A DNA stretch of 64,000 nucleotides. It comes from Lingula anatina. Its lineage: Eukaryota > Brachiopoda > Lingulata > Lingulida > Lingulidae. Every line of letters starts with the position of its first letter. Position 1 is the stretch's first letter. Position numbers and translations under genes: made by a program. Where the stretch lies: positions 207,863-271,862 of the forward strand of contig NW_019775505.1 of assembly GCF_001039355.2 (NCBI RefSeq). The letters are read 5' to 3'. Under the pieces are notes generated by a model. That model was given only the letters and a program-made list of their open reading frames with translations, was not told the DNA's origin and did no database searches. Of the stretch, positions 36,248 through 49,834 are shown in pieces.

Positions 36248-36876
36248 ATGGGGAATGCTACAAAGGCAATGGTGAGTCGATACATGCTGGACCTTGAAGT
36301 AACAGTTTAGATTACAGTCAGCATTATTTATATCTATCAAATTCTGGAATTTACGTATTGAAAATTCAATGACTATCCCGCGTTGTATAAAGCACAGGCC
36401 AATAAAATAAGTGACATAACTGCATTACTCTTTTTAAAGACTCTACCACTGATTTTTTTTATTCATAAGTTTTTTTCCCTATGCGCGCATCTTCGAAATA
36501 AGCGTTCTCATTTCCGACCAAATCGAATTTTCTTTTTTCAAAAAAGTAAAATTTACCTTCTCACGAATTATTGTTTCACTCACCCCTGCAATCGGCTTGG
36601 CTTTTTATGCCAATTTTAATCAAATGATTTACTTCTGATTGACTTGCCAGTCACTTGAACCACCCGCTGTATTCCTGCACAAAATCAGATTAAATATCGT
36701 CATAGGATTACCTACTTTTATTTGAGAATCTTATTTTGTTTTTAAGGTCTGAATAGAGAAAGAAAAATAACTTTGCAGGATATGAAAGACATAGAAAATA
36801 TGGCTTTTAATATTCCTATGTTCTGTTTTGACAGGTGCTTGCAGTGGTACTTATTACGTTCACACCAGGTAAGCAT

Positions 36877-36919
<43 letters not shown>

Positions 36920-39900
36920 GAGAGAGAGAGAGTGAGTCATCGATTTTAATTTGTTTAAAAAAAATACAGCAGTGCTCTTCTATCACAGACGTTAAGCAAG
37001 TTTAAGCACAATGTCTTGTCGCTTAAACTAGGAATACGTCTATCTGGTCATTTCAATCTTAGCTAACAAGTGCCCCTCACTTCAGAGCTCGAGCTGTATG
37101 AGCTTTCGTTGCCAGACAAAACGATTGATTTTTGTCTACCCTCACTTCCAGGCTTTGTGGCGGATATGAAGCTTGTTTAGCTGTCCCATGTCACCAACAC
37201 TTGTCCGCTTTAAATTCTTGAGTGAGCTGGCGAAATTTGAATAGAGTTACCTCATTTTACCAATCTATCAATTAAATTTGATAATAAGACTATCGATCTT
37301 CCGATTGAGTAAGGAAATCGATGTACTTTGTCGATAAAATTGTGCTTGCAGACTCGTAGACCAATCCATAAAACGCGGCTCAACAAGCAGGCCTCTTGGT
37401 GCATGTAACTACAATAGCGCCATTCCGTTCTCTAGTCAATTGGTTGCTCATTTGAACTGTTGGTCTAAATCAAATTTCTAAAACAAAAATTAATCTGTTC
37501 AATATTAATTTGTTTAAATTCAAATTTAAAGCCATTTTGTATAATAGTATTTTCACTTTTGTACATTGCAATAACCACCGTGGGGTAATATTTTTATAAG
37601 TTAAAAAATATTTTACCCACAAAGATGTTAGAAAGAAAGACAACGATTAAGGGCTTTAAATTTTTGCGAACCCCATGCATCCTCATTTGGAGAACGCTTA
37701 GGATGCTTGTAAAAAGCCTGTTTTTTACACTTTCGTTCAACACTATATAATGCAGTGAAGCACGTGCAAATGTGTATATAATAGTAAATGTGTCGCATCT
37801 CTGCCTCCAGCTTGAAGTTGGCGCTTCGCAAAAAATTTGAAAAAAACTTAAGCATAAATATCGTGCCTGATATGCTTCAGAGGTAATCGAATTCGCAGCA
37901 TGTTGTTTAAAGGGTTACAGTGTAAATGTGATGTCAATCACTTTTCAGTCAATCTATGTCTTTCCCATAGTCCAGTTAAGTGGCCCATCAAATAAATATC
38001 AACATGGCTATGGATTATAAGAATCTGATTAAAATAAAACCAGTGACATGAATGTGCATTCTTGTCACTGAGGAAAATATACAACTGCCCAAAAACGCCA
38101 TTAATGTTAAATAAACGTAAGGACAGCATAAATGTTTTATTGGATAAACTTAATACACGGTTGACTGGTTATTTCAGCCCAGACATGCACATCTCCCTCC
38201 ACGCCCGCCAGTGCTAGCGAAGTGCTTGGGGGACTTAACAGCGGGGATAACGTTACATACGCCTGCGATTCTGGCTTTCATCTGGTTATTGGGGACCTTG
38301 TTCGCTTTTGCTTTGACAACGGGACGTGGAGTGGTTCAGCACCAGTATGTGAAAGTAAGAAATGACCTTTAAAGAGATGGAATATGTTAGAAAAACAGAC
38401 TGAGAAATAGTTCATAGCAGATCAATTAATCAACGTTTTTGATTAAAACCTTTACAGTGGCACTGAGTGATGATGCATTTCGACATTGCGTTAATTGGCA
38501 ATGGATAAGCAGTATAGGAATGCTATAATAATAGAAATTATATGTAAAAAATATATATATATGATCCATGACAAATCATTTCGTAAAATATATTTGAATT
38601 ATGTCAGCCGATTGTTGAGTAATTTAGGTTTACATTTCATTTTTATTTACCCGACGTACCAGTAGACAGGGACACGTATACCTATGTCGATCCTTTTTCC
38701 GGCTCTTTCTTGTAGGAGGAGTTCGACCGATAGCTTTCTGGCCGCTTGATGCCAACAGTCTTGGAAATGACCTCAGTGGAAACGGTCACCATGGAGTTCT
38801 CCACAGCATCAGCCCAGACGTTGGTCCCTATGGAGCCAAACATGCCCTGCGCTTTTCCAGACTCACTCTGTCGCACATCGTGATACCTGCGCATGCTGAA
38901 TTAGCTTTAAGAAGTTTTACTCTCATTTTCCTTGTGTATCCTGAAACATTAGCTGCCGCTACTCTGTTTGAGTATGTCCCGCCTAGCTATTATGGACCGC
39001 ATGTATGGCAATTTCCACACGGAACGTCCTTGTACACTAACCTCGTTGATTCATCGTGGGGGAGTCACGCAATGTGGTACCTAAATGCGTTCACTGTCAA
39101 CACTTGGCACAAAGTCATCGTGCAGTACGATCGTAGCACTGGTCAAGCCACACTTGGGTTTGGTTCGTTAGATTCCCAAGAATTCACTAATGAAACATCT
39201 ACACTGGGACAGTTTGATATGTATACAGACGGCGCTGACCTTTACTTTGGCAGAAGGGGAAACCTTGGCAGCCATACCTTCGATGGGCGAATGGCCTGTG
39301 CTCAGCTGTTTGACACGGTCATAAGTCTGGAGGACGTCAACGAAGCTTGGGAGAGATGCAAAGAAAGGGCGAATCTTAGTGAGTATAGAGCTGGCTGGCT
39401 CCCGGTATATAGTGTAATTAAAGTGTGGGAAAGATGGAGTGAAAATATTTAGTTAGTTTGACAAATGTTGATTTCCTTCTGTGTTTCAGGAGAAAATTCA
39501 TTCATCTCTCAAATAATCTCTTCATATATTAGGTTCACATAATCAGTGCTCGCTAATAAATCACCACGATTACTCAATCTCCATCTCTGGTACACGACAC
39601 TGGTTCATCTTTTAATAGGCTGCCCTCTCCCAGACCCTGGAGTGCACGCAAGTTTCACTGGGAACCTCACAATGGGCTCAGTGGTGTCATATAGCTGTCA
39701 CCCTGGCAATGGCCACATCAACGGGGACACTGACAGAACATGTCTAGGAAATCTGACTTGGTCAGGAAGTCGCATGGAATGTGGAAGTGAGTTTTCTTTT
39801 TTTATTTTCTTATATGCAGTCACCCTAGATATAGGGTTTTTCGCTACATTTATGCGTACTCTCGTTCTATATATTTACTGGTATGTGATTAATAAAAGGG

Positions 39901-42900
39901 AAAACTTGCAGTGCAGCGTTTTCCCATTGTAAATATACCAGTAAGATGACATACAGCTTAGATAGGCAGGAAGAGAATTTCCCAACAATACAGTATATAT
40001 TACCTCCGGATCCTTTCATTTGATAAAATTAACTTTTAATTCTTATTATCATTATTGTATTTCTCTACACAATTCTACGAATAAACGGTTAACTGATATG
40101 AAAATACAATGAGTCTAAAAAAATGACGCCAAATCTTGCACGGTACATTTTTATGTCATATGCTTAAGCTGGGGATCAAACAACTTTTAAAATTATCTTT
40201 ATAGTGAGGCAGTCTAAAACTCACGACAAACGGCGCAGTCCCTAGCAACCATACGCAAGACCATCACGCCATCTATCTTTTTATTGCATTAAATTTTTGC
40301 AGCTCTGTCCTGCAGCGACCCAGGGTTTGTTGCCAACAGCACCAGGGAACCTTCTGCGAGCCAAGATTTCGGTATCGGAGACAACGTCACCTACACGTGT
40401 GACAGCGGGTACTTGCTGACTTCGGGCACAGCAACTCGCGTTTGTCAGACTGACCTCACGTGGAGCGATTCAGCACCTGTCTGTGACGGTTAGAACTCAA
40501 TCTTACTTGTTGTGTAGGAAATTAATTGTCTTTTGTCGCAAAATACTATTTATATGATACTCACGAATAGGTATTAATGGCAATCTGACGTATAATTCAT
40601 GCAGTTTGTACCTGGTGTAATAGGTATCGTTCGTGTCGCCAGATACAGACTTAAGAACTACTGTAAATTCCTGCCCATAGAGTCGCTACGGCAGATGTCA
40701 AAAAAGTAACATAAACATATTACACGGTGACAGAAGAGCATTTAATGCCTGTTAAGATTATCAATCTAATGTGCTTATTTCAACACCGCATTCTTGTGTT
40801 AAGTGAGGCAGCTCATGCAGGATAATTATTGTAAAATAAACTGTTTCAGAGTCTCCCGATTGGTACACACCGTGTGACGGGAACTGGGAACACGGTTACT
40901 ATGGCAGCTGCTACATATTTAACACTACAAGGGTGAACTGGGCTGAAGCCAGTGCCATTTGCCATGAGAAAGGCGGCCATTTGTGGGTACCGGAGACCAT
41001 CAGTGAAAGAGATTACATCCGGGGCATTATAACTTCGACCACAGAATACCAATCAGAAGACGAATGGTGGGCGGGTATGTGCACTAATGTTGTAGAATTG
41101 AGCCTATATCATTAAGACCAGTTTAACAAGTGAACAACTAGCACAGGGCATATAAAATGAAAGTATTAATAACTATTAGAGGCACAAAAGTCCGGAATAT
41201 GGCTCATTTCTAATAACCGTTTTTTGATTAATCCTTATACCACGGTGAGATATGATATTCATATTTTCACCCCCAGTCGAGCTCTTCAGATTTACTTTAT
41301 TTGACTGTACCTTACTATGAATAACGCTTGATGTTTGCCGGTACTTTTATCACTGATTGTTTTGAGAGTTCTCTACACTGCCATGATGATTGACCACATT
41401 TACTGGTAACGCACGAGTATGTGGATTGCCAGTAATTCAAGTTCTTCGTTATTTCTATATATGTAACGAATTCAAAAGAATCCAGTTCTTTTATGTTTAT
41501 CAATGCCCCTAAGTGCCCCCAATATATGGCAGTGACATCATCATCTATTCATGTTTAATCCAGGTATATCCGACCCATGGTATACTGAGGCGAGCATTCC
41601 ACAATCCGGTTCGATGTTACAAGAGAATGTGTTCCACGGTAACGAGCCAAATAATCTGCATAAAGTTCATGCTCGCTTGAAGACTGCTGCCCTCAGAGAT
41701 AGCAATGCAGACAGAAACATTCCGTACATATGTGAACAGAGCACAGGTAAAAGAGTCGTTTCCGCTTTCAGTCCGTACCTATTTAATTTGATTAATATTC
41801 GGACTGATAAAGGGACTGATAAAGGAAGTGCGCGTCTTTGTAAAATGACAAAGTACGTGTGGTCAATGTACCTATTTACATGTCGGAACATTTAAATAAG
41901 AAGATCCTGTAAGGCTTCATAACTATTTCTTAGAGATGATGTTGATACACATTATCGCACGTCAGTTTGCATCAAAAACTTGTTAATACCTTGCAAATAC
42001 GCGCAGGTAAGTCACGTATTTATATGGTGTAGAAGAGTTTGTATATACCTATATTGTATATTCCCAATCGGAATGTTGTTTTAAAACAACTCGTTTGAGT
42101 CCAATTTTTTCCCTAATTTTTCTTTTTTCAAAATAAACGGGATGTCAACTGTATTTTCTTAATTAAGTGATGGCGTACATGTACCTTGATATTGTAGCGT
42201 ACCTTGGTTGTTATCGCTCTGAGCCTGGCACATTTGCCACCTTCAACAGTTCATACAACATGAACCTTCAACAATGTATAGAATACTGTCGAGGTTTGTA
42301 CCACGCATACGCCGGCGTCTCCTCTGGCGAGTGTTTTTGTTCTGCGACAGTGAACCACGGCAACAAGGAGAACGACTTCAGCCACTGTAATGCGATGTGC
42401 CCCGGGAATAAGTATCAGTATTGCGGTGGAGACGGTCATGTGTCTTTGTATCTTGTTAGTAAGTATTCCTTAAGGGGTTAAGAAAGGGGGGATCCATAGT
42501 CTTGTACTTAAAGATCTCGAAGGGATAATGATAAATGGTACTCTGCTCTTCTACTTCTATAAAATTTTTATTTGTTTGTTCTTTAAAATGGCGAATTCGC
42601 TGCTTATCTCCTTCCTTTTGATAACTGTGATTTCTGAAATTTAAACAAGAATTTGTTTTGGTTAATAAGTCTAAATAACCACTTTTTAATTTATGTTGAA
42701 TTGTATTTAAGCGTGGATTCCAATTGCCGCCTATTCCTGCCAAGAGTTGTTCACCCATGGAGTTCGAGCACATGGTTGGTACTGGGTATCTGCGGTAGGA
42801 ATGGATTCAAATACACGCTTAGAGTGCTTCACTCCCAGTGAGTATATTTCATATCATGTTCTCCGGCACACCATGAAAGGGAATGTCTGTTTCTGTGGGG

Positions 42901-43943
42901 CGGGGTTGCAATTTATTCTTGCCGAATTTAAACGTCGTTTCGTTTTCTTTAAATTGAGAAGCCATTTGTGCGCATTTTACCTTTCGAGTGCCAGAAGCGC
43001 TTTGTAGATTGTCAATATTCAACATCGTCTTCATCATCATGTACAGTAATATGAATTTAACAAGTTGTAGCAAAATGGAAACGAGCTATTTCAATATTAA
43101 AATAGATGAATATGATTCACAACGATGGCTCCAAACAATCACAGAATACATACGTCTTAATGCTGTCATTCTTATAATAAAAAGCGCGTTTTTAAGCACG
43201 AAGCCAGGTCTTTTTGGCCTTCTCAATTTGATTTTGTTTGTTGTCGTTGTTTTTGTTGCAGATCCGTGTAATGACTGGTTGGTTTACCAACTAGATGATG
43301 CTTCAATATCAGCCTCATCTAGCCGCGCGAATTTATCTCATACACAAATAAGGTAATTCACACAATATGCAAGCAGTTTGAGTTAGAATAGTTTAGCCGT
43401 TTTTGGTGGCATGTGTGCCGCACAATGAATTAACGTTTGGAAACAAATAAAAGTTATCAAATTACAAATTCAGCTATCATAATAACCATCAAGACATCAA
43501 GAGAGTAAAAAAAGAAGGGATTTATACATGCCGTACACGTGTATTAATCTTTAGTTGATAAGAACTTACTACCACAACCATGGCATCTGAACCAACCCAG
43601 CATTCTAGCAATTTGACTGGATTGTCAATTTTCCATTACCTAATGTCTTTTTAGACTGTTCGGTGAGAGCGGATGGGGACCGGATGTCACAGCGGATACA
43701 AACGGATCTTGGATCCAGTTTACCCTGCCACAACAATATATCATCACCGCGTTTCGCTCTCAAGGTAGACCTATAACACATTTTATTTATTGTGCATATG
43801 CCGTATATAGTGTTGTTTCTCCGTTATGATACAGTGTTTATAAATTATATATGGTTTTAATATGTGCTTATTACGTTCTATGCCAAATAATGGAAGTAGA
43901 CGGGTTATTGCCCGTGTAAATATCCCGCTTGCACCAAGTAAAG

Positions 43944-43996
<53 letters not shown>

Positions 43997-46604
43997 GTTT
44001 TTAAATATACATGTAATTGGTGTTGGATATATTTAGTATTTCGACCTTATGACCATAGGTCACAGAAATTGGTCTTATTTCTTCCATTCTTTTATTTGAT
44101 TTCGTTTTATCTTCTATTTATACACTTTTTTGTGAGAACTAGTGTTTATTTTTAATGCAAGCCACATAAAATTTTAATGAAAACTTACAACATGACCATA
44201 TTCAATGTATTTACAGGGAGAAATTCATTTGATCACTTTGAGAGAGTCAGGCATTTCACAGTCCAGTTCCGAGACTCGCACAATAATTATGGATGGACTG
44301 ATTATAGAAACAGCTCCGATATTCACGCGGTAATTAAGTACTGTGTGCGTGTGCATGTGTGCGCGTGTGTGCATGTGTGCGTGTTGATTCAAAGTATTAG
44401 ACTGTCTTACCTGTATACATGCAATCTTAGCACAGTGCCGTTGTCAGAAGTTTCCAATATAAAGCGATTTTGTGCACCATCATTAAAAGGTTGCACAGGA
44501 AAGAAAAAAGTGAAAATAACAAAACTGCTTCCATTTTCTACATTTGATAACTATTTGTGTTTAGTTTAATGCAGAAGGCCCAACGAACAGTGATTTCAAC
44601 ACTCCCACCGACAGTGTTGTAGACCAACCCTTCGTGGCCACAGATCTGCGCATCATTCCCGATTCTCTCAGTTGTCTGGGCTCCGGGTGTGTTATGAGAC
44701 TGGACTTTAGTGGATGTCCTTACGATACTTTCTCGGGTAAGTTTTAGATACAGAAGGGGTCAGCAAAGCATATGCAAATTACACAACGTCTGGTTTTTTC
44801 GCTCTCAAGGTTGGCTGTGGCATGAATAAATCGTGACAAATTAAGTTTTTGAAATGGCAATGCTTGATATCTCGCCAAGTAAAATTGGTGGCGATATTGT
44901 ATGAGGTGTGTGTGCATTTTAGCACTTTTATTAAAGTTGAAATGTTTGTTTTCACATTGTTTACATTCAATCGCAACCATCATTGCTCTAAAGAAGTATT
45001 ATAGCACAGCAGATTAACCAGAAAGTAAAACAAACTTTCTGGTTAATGCCTTTAAAACGGCATTTAACCTATCGTCATGGCAACTATACTGACTAGAAAT
45101 AAATTTCAGTTTTTATTTTTCTGGACTCTAGAAACAGAAACATATGTAGGATGCTTCTTGGACCACCCAAATGATCCGGAATATCCTGGAGTCGTATCTG
45201 AGAACATTACGTCATCCACTGATTGTATTACCCTCTGTGAACAGAGCAACTTCCTGTATGCGGCAGCATCTAACTGTAGGTATTGTTATTGGCTTATGTA
45301 CCCCCTTTCCGAAAACATTGGATTCTGATGTCGTGTTTTATCCTAAAAACATATAGATATAGATGTACTTAAAGACCAGTGGACACATGCAGTACGTGAG
45401 CCAAAAATATTTTCGTATATTTACTGGGACCATATAGTGGGGGGGGGGGGGGAAGGGTTGGCAAGCTTTATTCTGGATCTTCATGTAGAACATATGCTTT
45501 GTTATCTAACGATAATGTTATGGGAGTCTGAAAAATGACGGTCACGTCTGATTTGCCACCGATATTTCATATTTCAAATATTACCAGAGACATCATATCA
45601 CCCCTAAATAACTTTACCACTATGGCAATGTCTGAAAAGTAGCTAAATTCATTCAAAGCAAACATCGTGACTTCTATTTCAGCTACGGTATGCTCTTGCG
45701 GGAACCAGTATGGCAAATACGGAAAGAGTCTTGAGGGGATGTGTAATACGCAGTGTTCTGGCAGTCCTGGGGACAGATGCGGGGGAGAGTTTTTCAACTC
45801 TGTATTCAGGGTTTGGAGTGAGTACTGTGTGCAATTGCTGTTTGTGTTTAGCGTTCAACTGATTCTTAAAGGAGTAACAACTTTTCATTTTGGCCAAAAA
45901 TAGGATTTTCCTGGGGTAAAAGACAATTTTCCCATGCCTGTCAATGGTTTATGAATCCGTTCCGACATTCATTTGGTTTTTGTAATAATCTCTTAAAAGA
46001 TTATTTTGATGGTACGTAGCCATCTACGAATATCCACATGGTCCAAATGTAAGCACAGCTTTCAGAATGATTTTGATAACAGCCGTTTTGGTAGCAAAAT
46101 GGAATTTATTATATTTCTACACAAGAAAAGATATATTTGGTTTTGTGTCGTATTTCTATGTTAAATAATTTATGAACGTCTGCCCTGGTAAGTTAGAGAT
46201 GGCCAATTACTACATTTAATGGGTTATTCTTAACGGCCGGTGGCTGTTACAATGGAAGTGATTGAAGAAATTTACCTCACCACTTCATTTTCAATTCTTG
46301 TCGTCCCTTCAAGGTTTAAAATGCCCGGAATTGCCAGCAGTAACGCAAATGGCTCTAAATACGACGGAACGAAGCCATAACACAGTGGCTAGGTATGAGT
46401 GTCTTCCTGGTTACAAGCTGCCAGCGGGAGTCAATGAATCGGACAGTCTGACCTGTGTACGGAGAGAGTGGAGAGGTGTCATACCTGCCAACGGATGTGA
46501 ACGTAAGCAGCGCTGTGGTTTTTCTAGAATATGCTACTAGTAGTTCTTCTTACAGTACTATTACTACTACTACTACTACTAATTTTAATAATACTACTAC
46601 TTAT

Positions 46605-46637
<33 letters not shown>

Positions 46638-47602
46638 TAGAAAAACACTCAGGAAGAGCAACCTCCACCAAGACAAATAATTAACTAATAATTAATCGTT
46701 ACTTATTAATTAGTTATCCCAATTTATATCTTATCATTTCTGTCTTGGTCCATTGGGAGTTATCCTGAAAATTTATTCAATTAATTTATTCCAAAATCAC
46801 CAAAGGCAAGGACAGAGCGTATAGCGCAAGGACAGTGGCAAGGAGTGGCGTTAGCGCATATTTCTCTTTGAATACAATTAACTAACAGTGATCAATTGTT
46901 GACAGGTATTGTTTGCAGTGGTCCTTTACCATTCGTTGCGAATGCTACAAGAACAGTGGCAGGGAATGTCTCTGACAGTATCGCCGTCTATCGATGCCTG
47001 TACGGACATAAGTACCTGGATAATACAGACATCCAGGAGATTCGTTGCCAGGAGACGGGGATGTGGTCTGCGGTGACACACACGGCGTGTGAAGGTATTT
47101 GTGCCAGTACCATCGCCTCTAGTTTTGTTCCATTTCATTATATTGCATACTGCCTTTTTCGTCTTTTTGTCCTTCCTCATACATACAACTTTTGTGTTAA
47201 GAGTGGAGCAGAGTGAAAGCCTCATATTGAGGTACTCCCCAGACAGCGAAAAAAATGTTATCCCAACGTTGGCATGGTTGGCATTTGGTTTCGTTGGTCT
47301 TCCAACGTTGGGCCAATATTGGTTGTACAACCAACCATGCGTTGGGTCAATGTTGGGCCAATGCCGTCCTGCTATCTGGGACGTACCTTCTGTATGCCAA
47401 TTCTTATAGATAAAACATCTTATGTTCAGGGAGTGGTGTTCATGTAGCTGCCATTGCGCATGGTACTAAAATCTACCTTTTTCGAAAACTGAAAAATTTT
47501 AAATATATTTACAATTAAATGATCTTACAATTATTGCTAGTATAATTCAACAACACAAAGTCATTAGAAAAGAGTTTCTGGCGTGTAAACAACAACAACA
47601 TC

Positions 47603-47636
<34 letters not shown>

Positions 47637-48189
47637 CTTTTCATGGTAATTCAGAGAGTGTGTGTAGTGCACCGCCAACTGTTTCCAATGCCAACGCAAC
47701 CTATGACAACCGCACGTGGACGTACACCTGCCTCACAGGACACTTTCTACCCACAGGGGGCACAGAGCAAACTCTGTTCTGCAACTTACTGGCGCAGTGG
47801 GAAGGGAGCGTCCAAAACTGCGGTATAAAATTCAAAAGCCCAATCATTGTCGAGCATTAACCTTCACTAGCTTACTCTGCATTTTAAAAACGAAAGATGT
47901 ATAATTTGGCCATTTAAAAGATTTCAACAAAAAAATTTCATTAGATTGTGCGGTCTACAACGATTGGGCACGTTCAAAAGAAAAGCGAATAAGTCAAAGC
48001 CATAGGGTACCTTTAACTGTGATGCTGGCTTTGAATAGTTTAATTGATAAGATTTAGTTGCACTACGTCTACAAGTCATAGGACCTTTTCTCTCGTTTCG
48101 TCNTTTTTCTAGAATATGCTACTAGTAGTTCTTCTTACAGTACTATTACTACTACTACTACTACTAATTTTAATAATACTACTACTTAT

Positions 48190-48222
<33 letters not shown>

Positions 48223-49187
48223 TAGAAAAACACTCAGGAAGAGCAACCTCCACCAAGACAAATAATTAACTAATAATTAATCGTTACTTATTAATTAGTT
48301 ATCCCAATTTATATCTTATCATTTCTGTCTTGGTCCATTGGGAGTTATCCTGAAAATTTATTCAATTAATTTATTCCAAAATCACCAAAGGCAAGGACAG
48401 AGCGTATAGCGCAAGGACAGTGGCAAGGAGTGGCGTTAGCGCATATTTCTCTTTGAATACAATTAACTAACAGTGATCAATTGTTGACAGGTATTGTTTG
48501 CAGTGGTCCTTTACCATTCGTTGCGAATGCTACAAGAACAGTGGCAGGGAATGTCTCTGACAGTATCGCCGTCTATCGATGCCTGTACGGACATAAGTAC
48601 CTGGATAATACAGACATCCAGGAGATTCGTTGCCAGGAGACGGGGATGTGGTCTGCGGTGACACACACGGCGTGTGAAGGTATTTGTGCCAGTACCATCG
48701 CCTCTAGTTTTGTTCCATTTCATTATATTGCATACTGCCTTTTTCGTCTTTTTGTCCTTCCTCATACATACAACTTTTGTGTTAAGAGTGGAGCAGAGTG
48801 AAAGCCTCATATTGAGGTACTCCCCAGACAGCGAAAAAAATGTTATCCCAACGTTGGCATGGTTGGCATTTGGTTTCGTTGGTCTTCCAACGTTGGGCCA
48901 ATATTGGTTGTACAACCAACCATGCGTTGGGTCAATGTTGGGCCAATGCCGTCCTGCTATCTGGGACGTACCTTCTGTATGCCAATTCTTATAGATAAAA
49001 CATCTTATGTTCAGGGAGTGGTGTTCATGTAGCTGCCATTGCGCATGGTACTAAAATCTACCTTTTTCGAAAACTGAAAAATTTTAAATATATTTACAAT
49101 TAAATGATCTTACAATTATTGCTAGTATAATTCAACAACACAAAGTCATTAGAAAAGAGTTTCTGGCGTGTAAACAACAACAACATC

Positions 49188-49221
<34 letters not shown>

Positions 49222-49407
49222 CTTTTCATGGTAATTCAGAGAGTGTGTGTAGTGCACCGCCAACTGTTTCCAATGCCAACGCAACCTATGACAACCGCAC
49301 GTGGACGTACACCTGCCTCACAGGACACTTTCTACCCACAGGGGGCACAGAGCAAACTCTGTTCTGCAACTTACTGGCGCAGTGGGAAGGGAGCGTCCAA
49401 AACTGCG
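36248..49407 (+). CDS. Secreted mosaic lectin: sushi-LamG-sushi-sushi-CTLD-WSC-F5/8C-WSC-sushi repeats
   Basis: Exons: 36248-36271, 36835-36868, 38178-38354, 38716-39378, 39619-39786, 40303-40488, 40850-41074, 41564-41746, 42198-42458, 42712-42837, 43262-43352, 43655-43764, 44217-44329, 44565-44736, 45132-45275, 45683-45817, 46314-46502, 46906-47094, 47655-47822; repeated copies at 48491-48679 and 49240-49407. All are GT-AG, mostly phase 1. About 1,119 residues run to exon 19. The signal peptide is MGNATKAMVLAVVLITFTPA; ATGs at 36209 and 36227 are in frame but less likely. Approximate domains: CCP 20-79, LamG/pentraxin-like 80-299 (one exon), CCP 300-355 and 356-417, CTLD 418-553, WSC 554-640, short fibrinogen-like segment 641-682, F5/8C discoidin 683-844, WSC 845-937, CCP 938-1119 (three). 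The likely role is extracellular glycan binding or adhesion. The C-terminus is uncertain. Confidence 0.85.
36875..36935. repeat. GA microsatellite
   Basis: About 26 AG dinucleotides with two small interruptions, starting ten bases after the donor of exon 2 of the lectin mosaic gene. Confidence 0.9.
43946..43996. repeat. TTA microsatellite
   Basis: About 17 TTA units, in the intron between the second and third discoidin-domain exons of the lectin mosaic gene. Confidence 0.9.
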
Positions 49408-49687
49408 GTATAAAATTCAAAAGCCCAATCATTGTCGAGCATTAACCTTCACTAGCTTACTCTGCATTTTAAAAACGAAAGATGTATAATTTGGCCATTT
49501 AAAAGATTTCAACAAAAAAATTTCATTAGATTGTGCGGTCTACAACGATTGGGCACGTTCAAAAGAAAAGCGAATAAGTCAAAGCCATAGGGTACCTTTA
49601 ACTGTGATGCTGGCTTTGAATAGTTTAATTGATAAGATTTAGTTGCACTACGTCTACAAGTCATAGGACCTTTTCTCTCGTTTCGTC
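46519..49687. repeat. Tandem 1,585-bp repeat, apparently exact, joined by a single N
   Basis: Copy 1 (46519-48102) and copy 2 (48104-49687) read the same throughout at a fixed offset of 1,585. This includes introns, an AAT microsatellite of identical length and a MITE. An unresolved N at 48103 lies exactly at the join. Copy 2 continues into new sequence where copy 1 stops. This is the pattern expected of two contigs sharing an overlap that was not merged. Each copy carries two sushi exons. Confidence 0.9.
47231..47387. mobile_element. MITE with CCAACGTTGG palindromes (second copy at 48816-48972)
   Basis: The ends GGTACTCCCCAGACAGC and, reversed, GGTACGTCCCAGATAGC form terminal inverted repeats. 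The interior is rich in CCAACGTTGG, GTTGGGCCAA and TTGGTTGTACAACCAA, all self-complementary. It lies in the intron between two sushi exons. The second copy comes with the 1,585-bp repeat. Confidence 0.65.
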
Positions 49688-49784
49688 ATTTCTGTTTGAT
49701 AGTATGAGTCGTAGGCTCATACGAAACATTTTAATATTAAAATGCAAACATTGCCAATGTTAACGATTTTTATCTTGATTTCAG

Positions 49785-49834
49785 AATATTTAAAACAATT
49801 ATTGACTATTGAAATCCCTGTGTTAGGAGTTTAA
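49785..49834 (+). CDS. Possible terminal exon of the lectin mosaic gene
   Basis: TTGATTTCAG precedes a phase-compatible segment (G|AA) encoding EYLKQLLTIEIPVLGV and a TAA stop. Two overlapping AATAAA hexamers follow within 25 bases (49846-49855), as expected for a last exon. It would end the protein shortly after the last sushi domain, without a membrane anchor. An alternative last exon is 50143-50231. Confidence 0.35.

Noticed and set aside
46519..49687. Treating the second pair of sushi exons (48491-48679, 49240-49407) as real extra domains
   Set aside because: They are phase-compatible, but the 1,585-bp copies appear identical in introns and microsatellite length and meet at a lone N, so an assembly artefact is the simpler reading.
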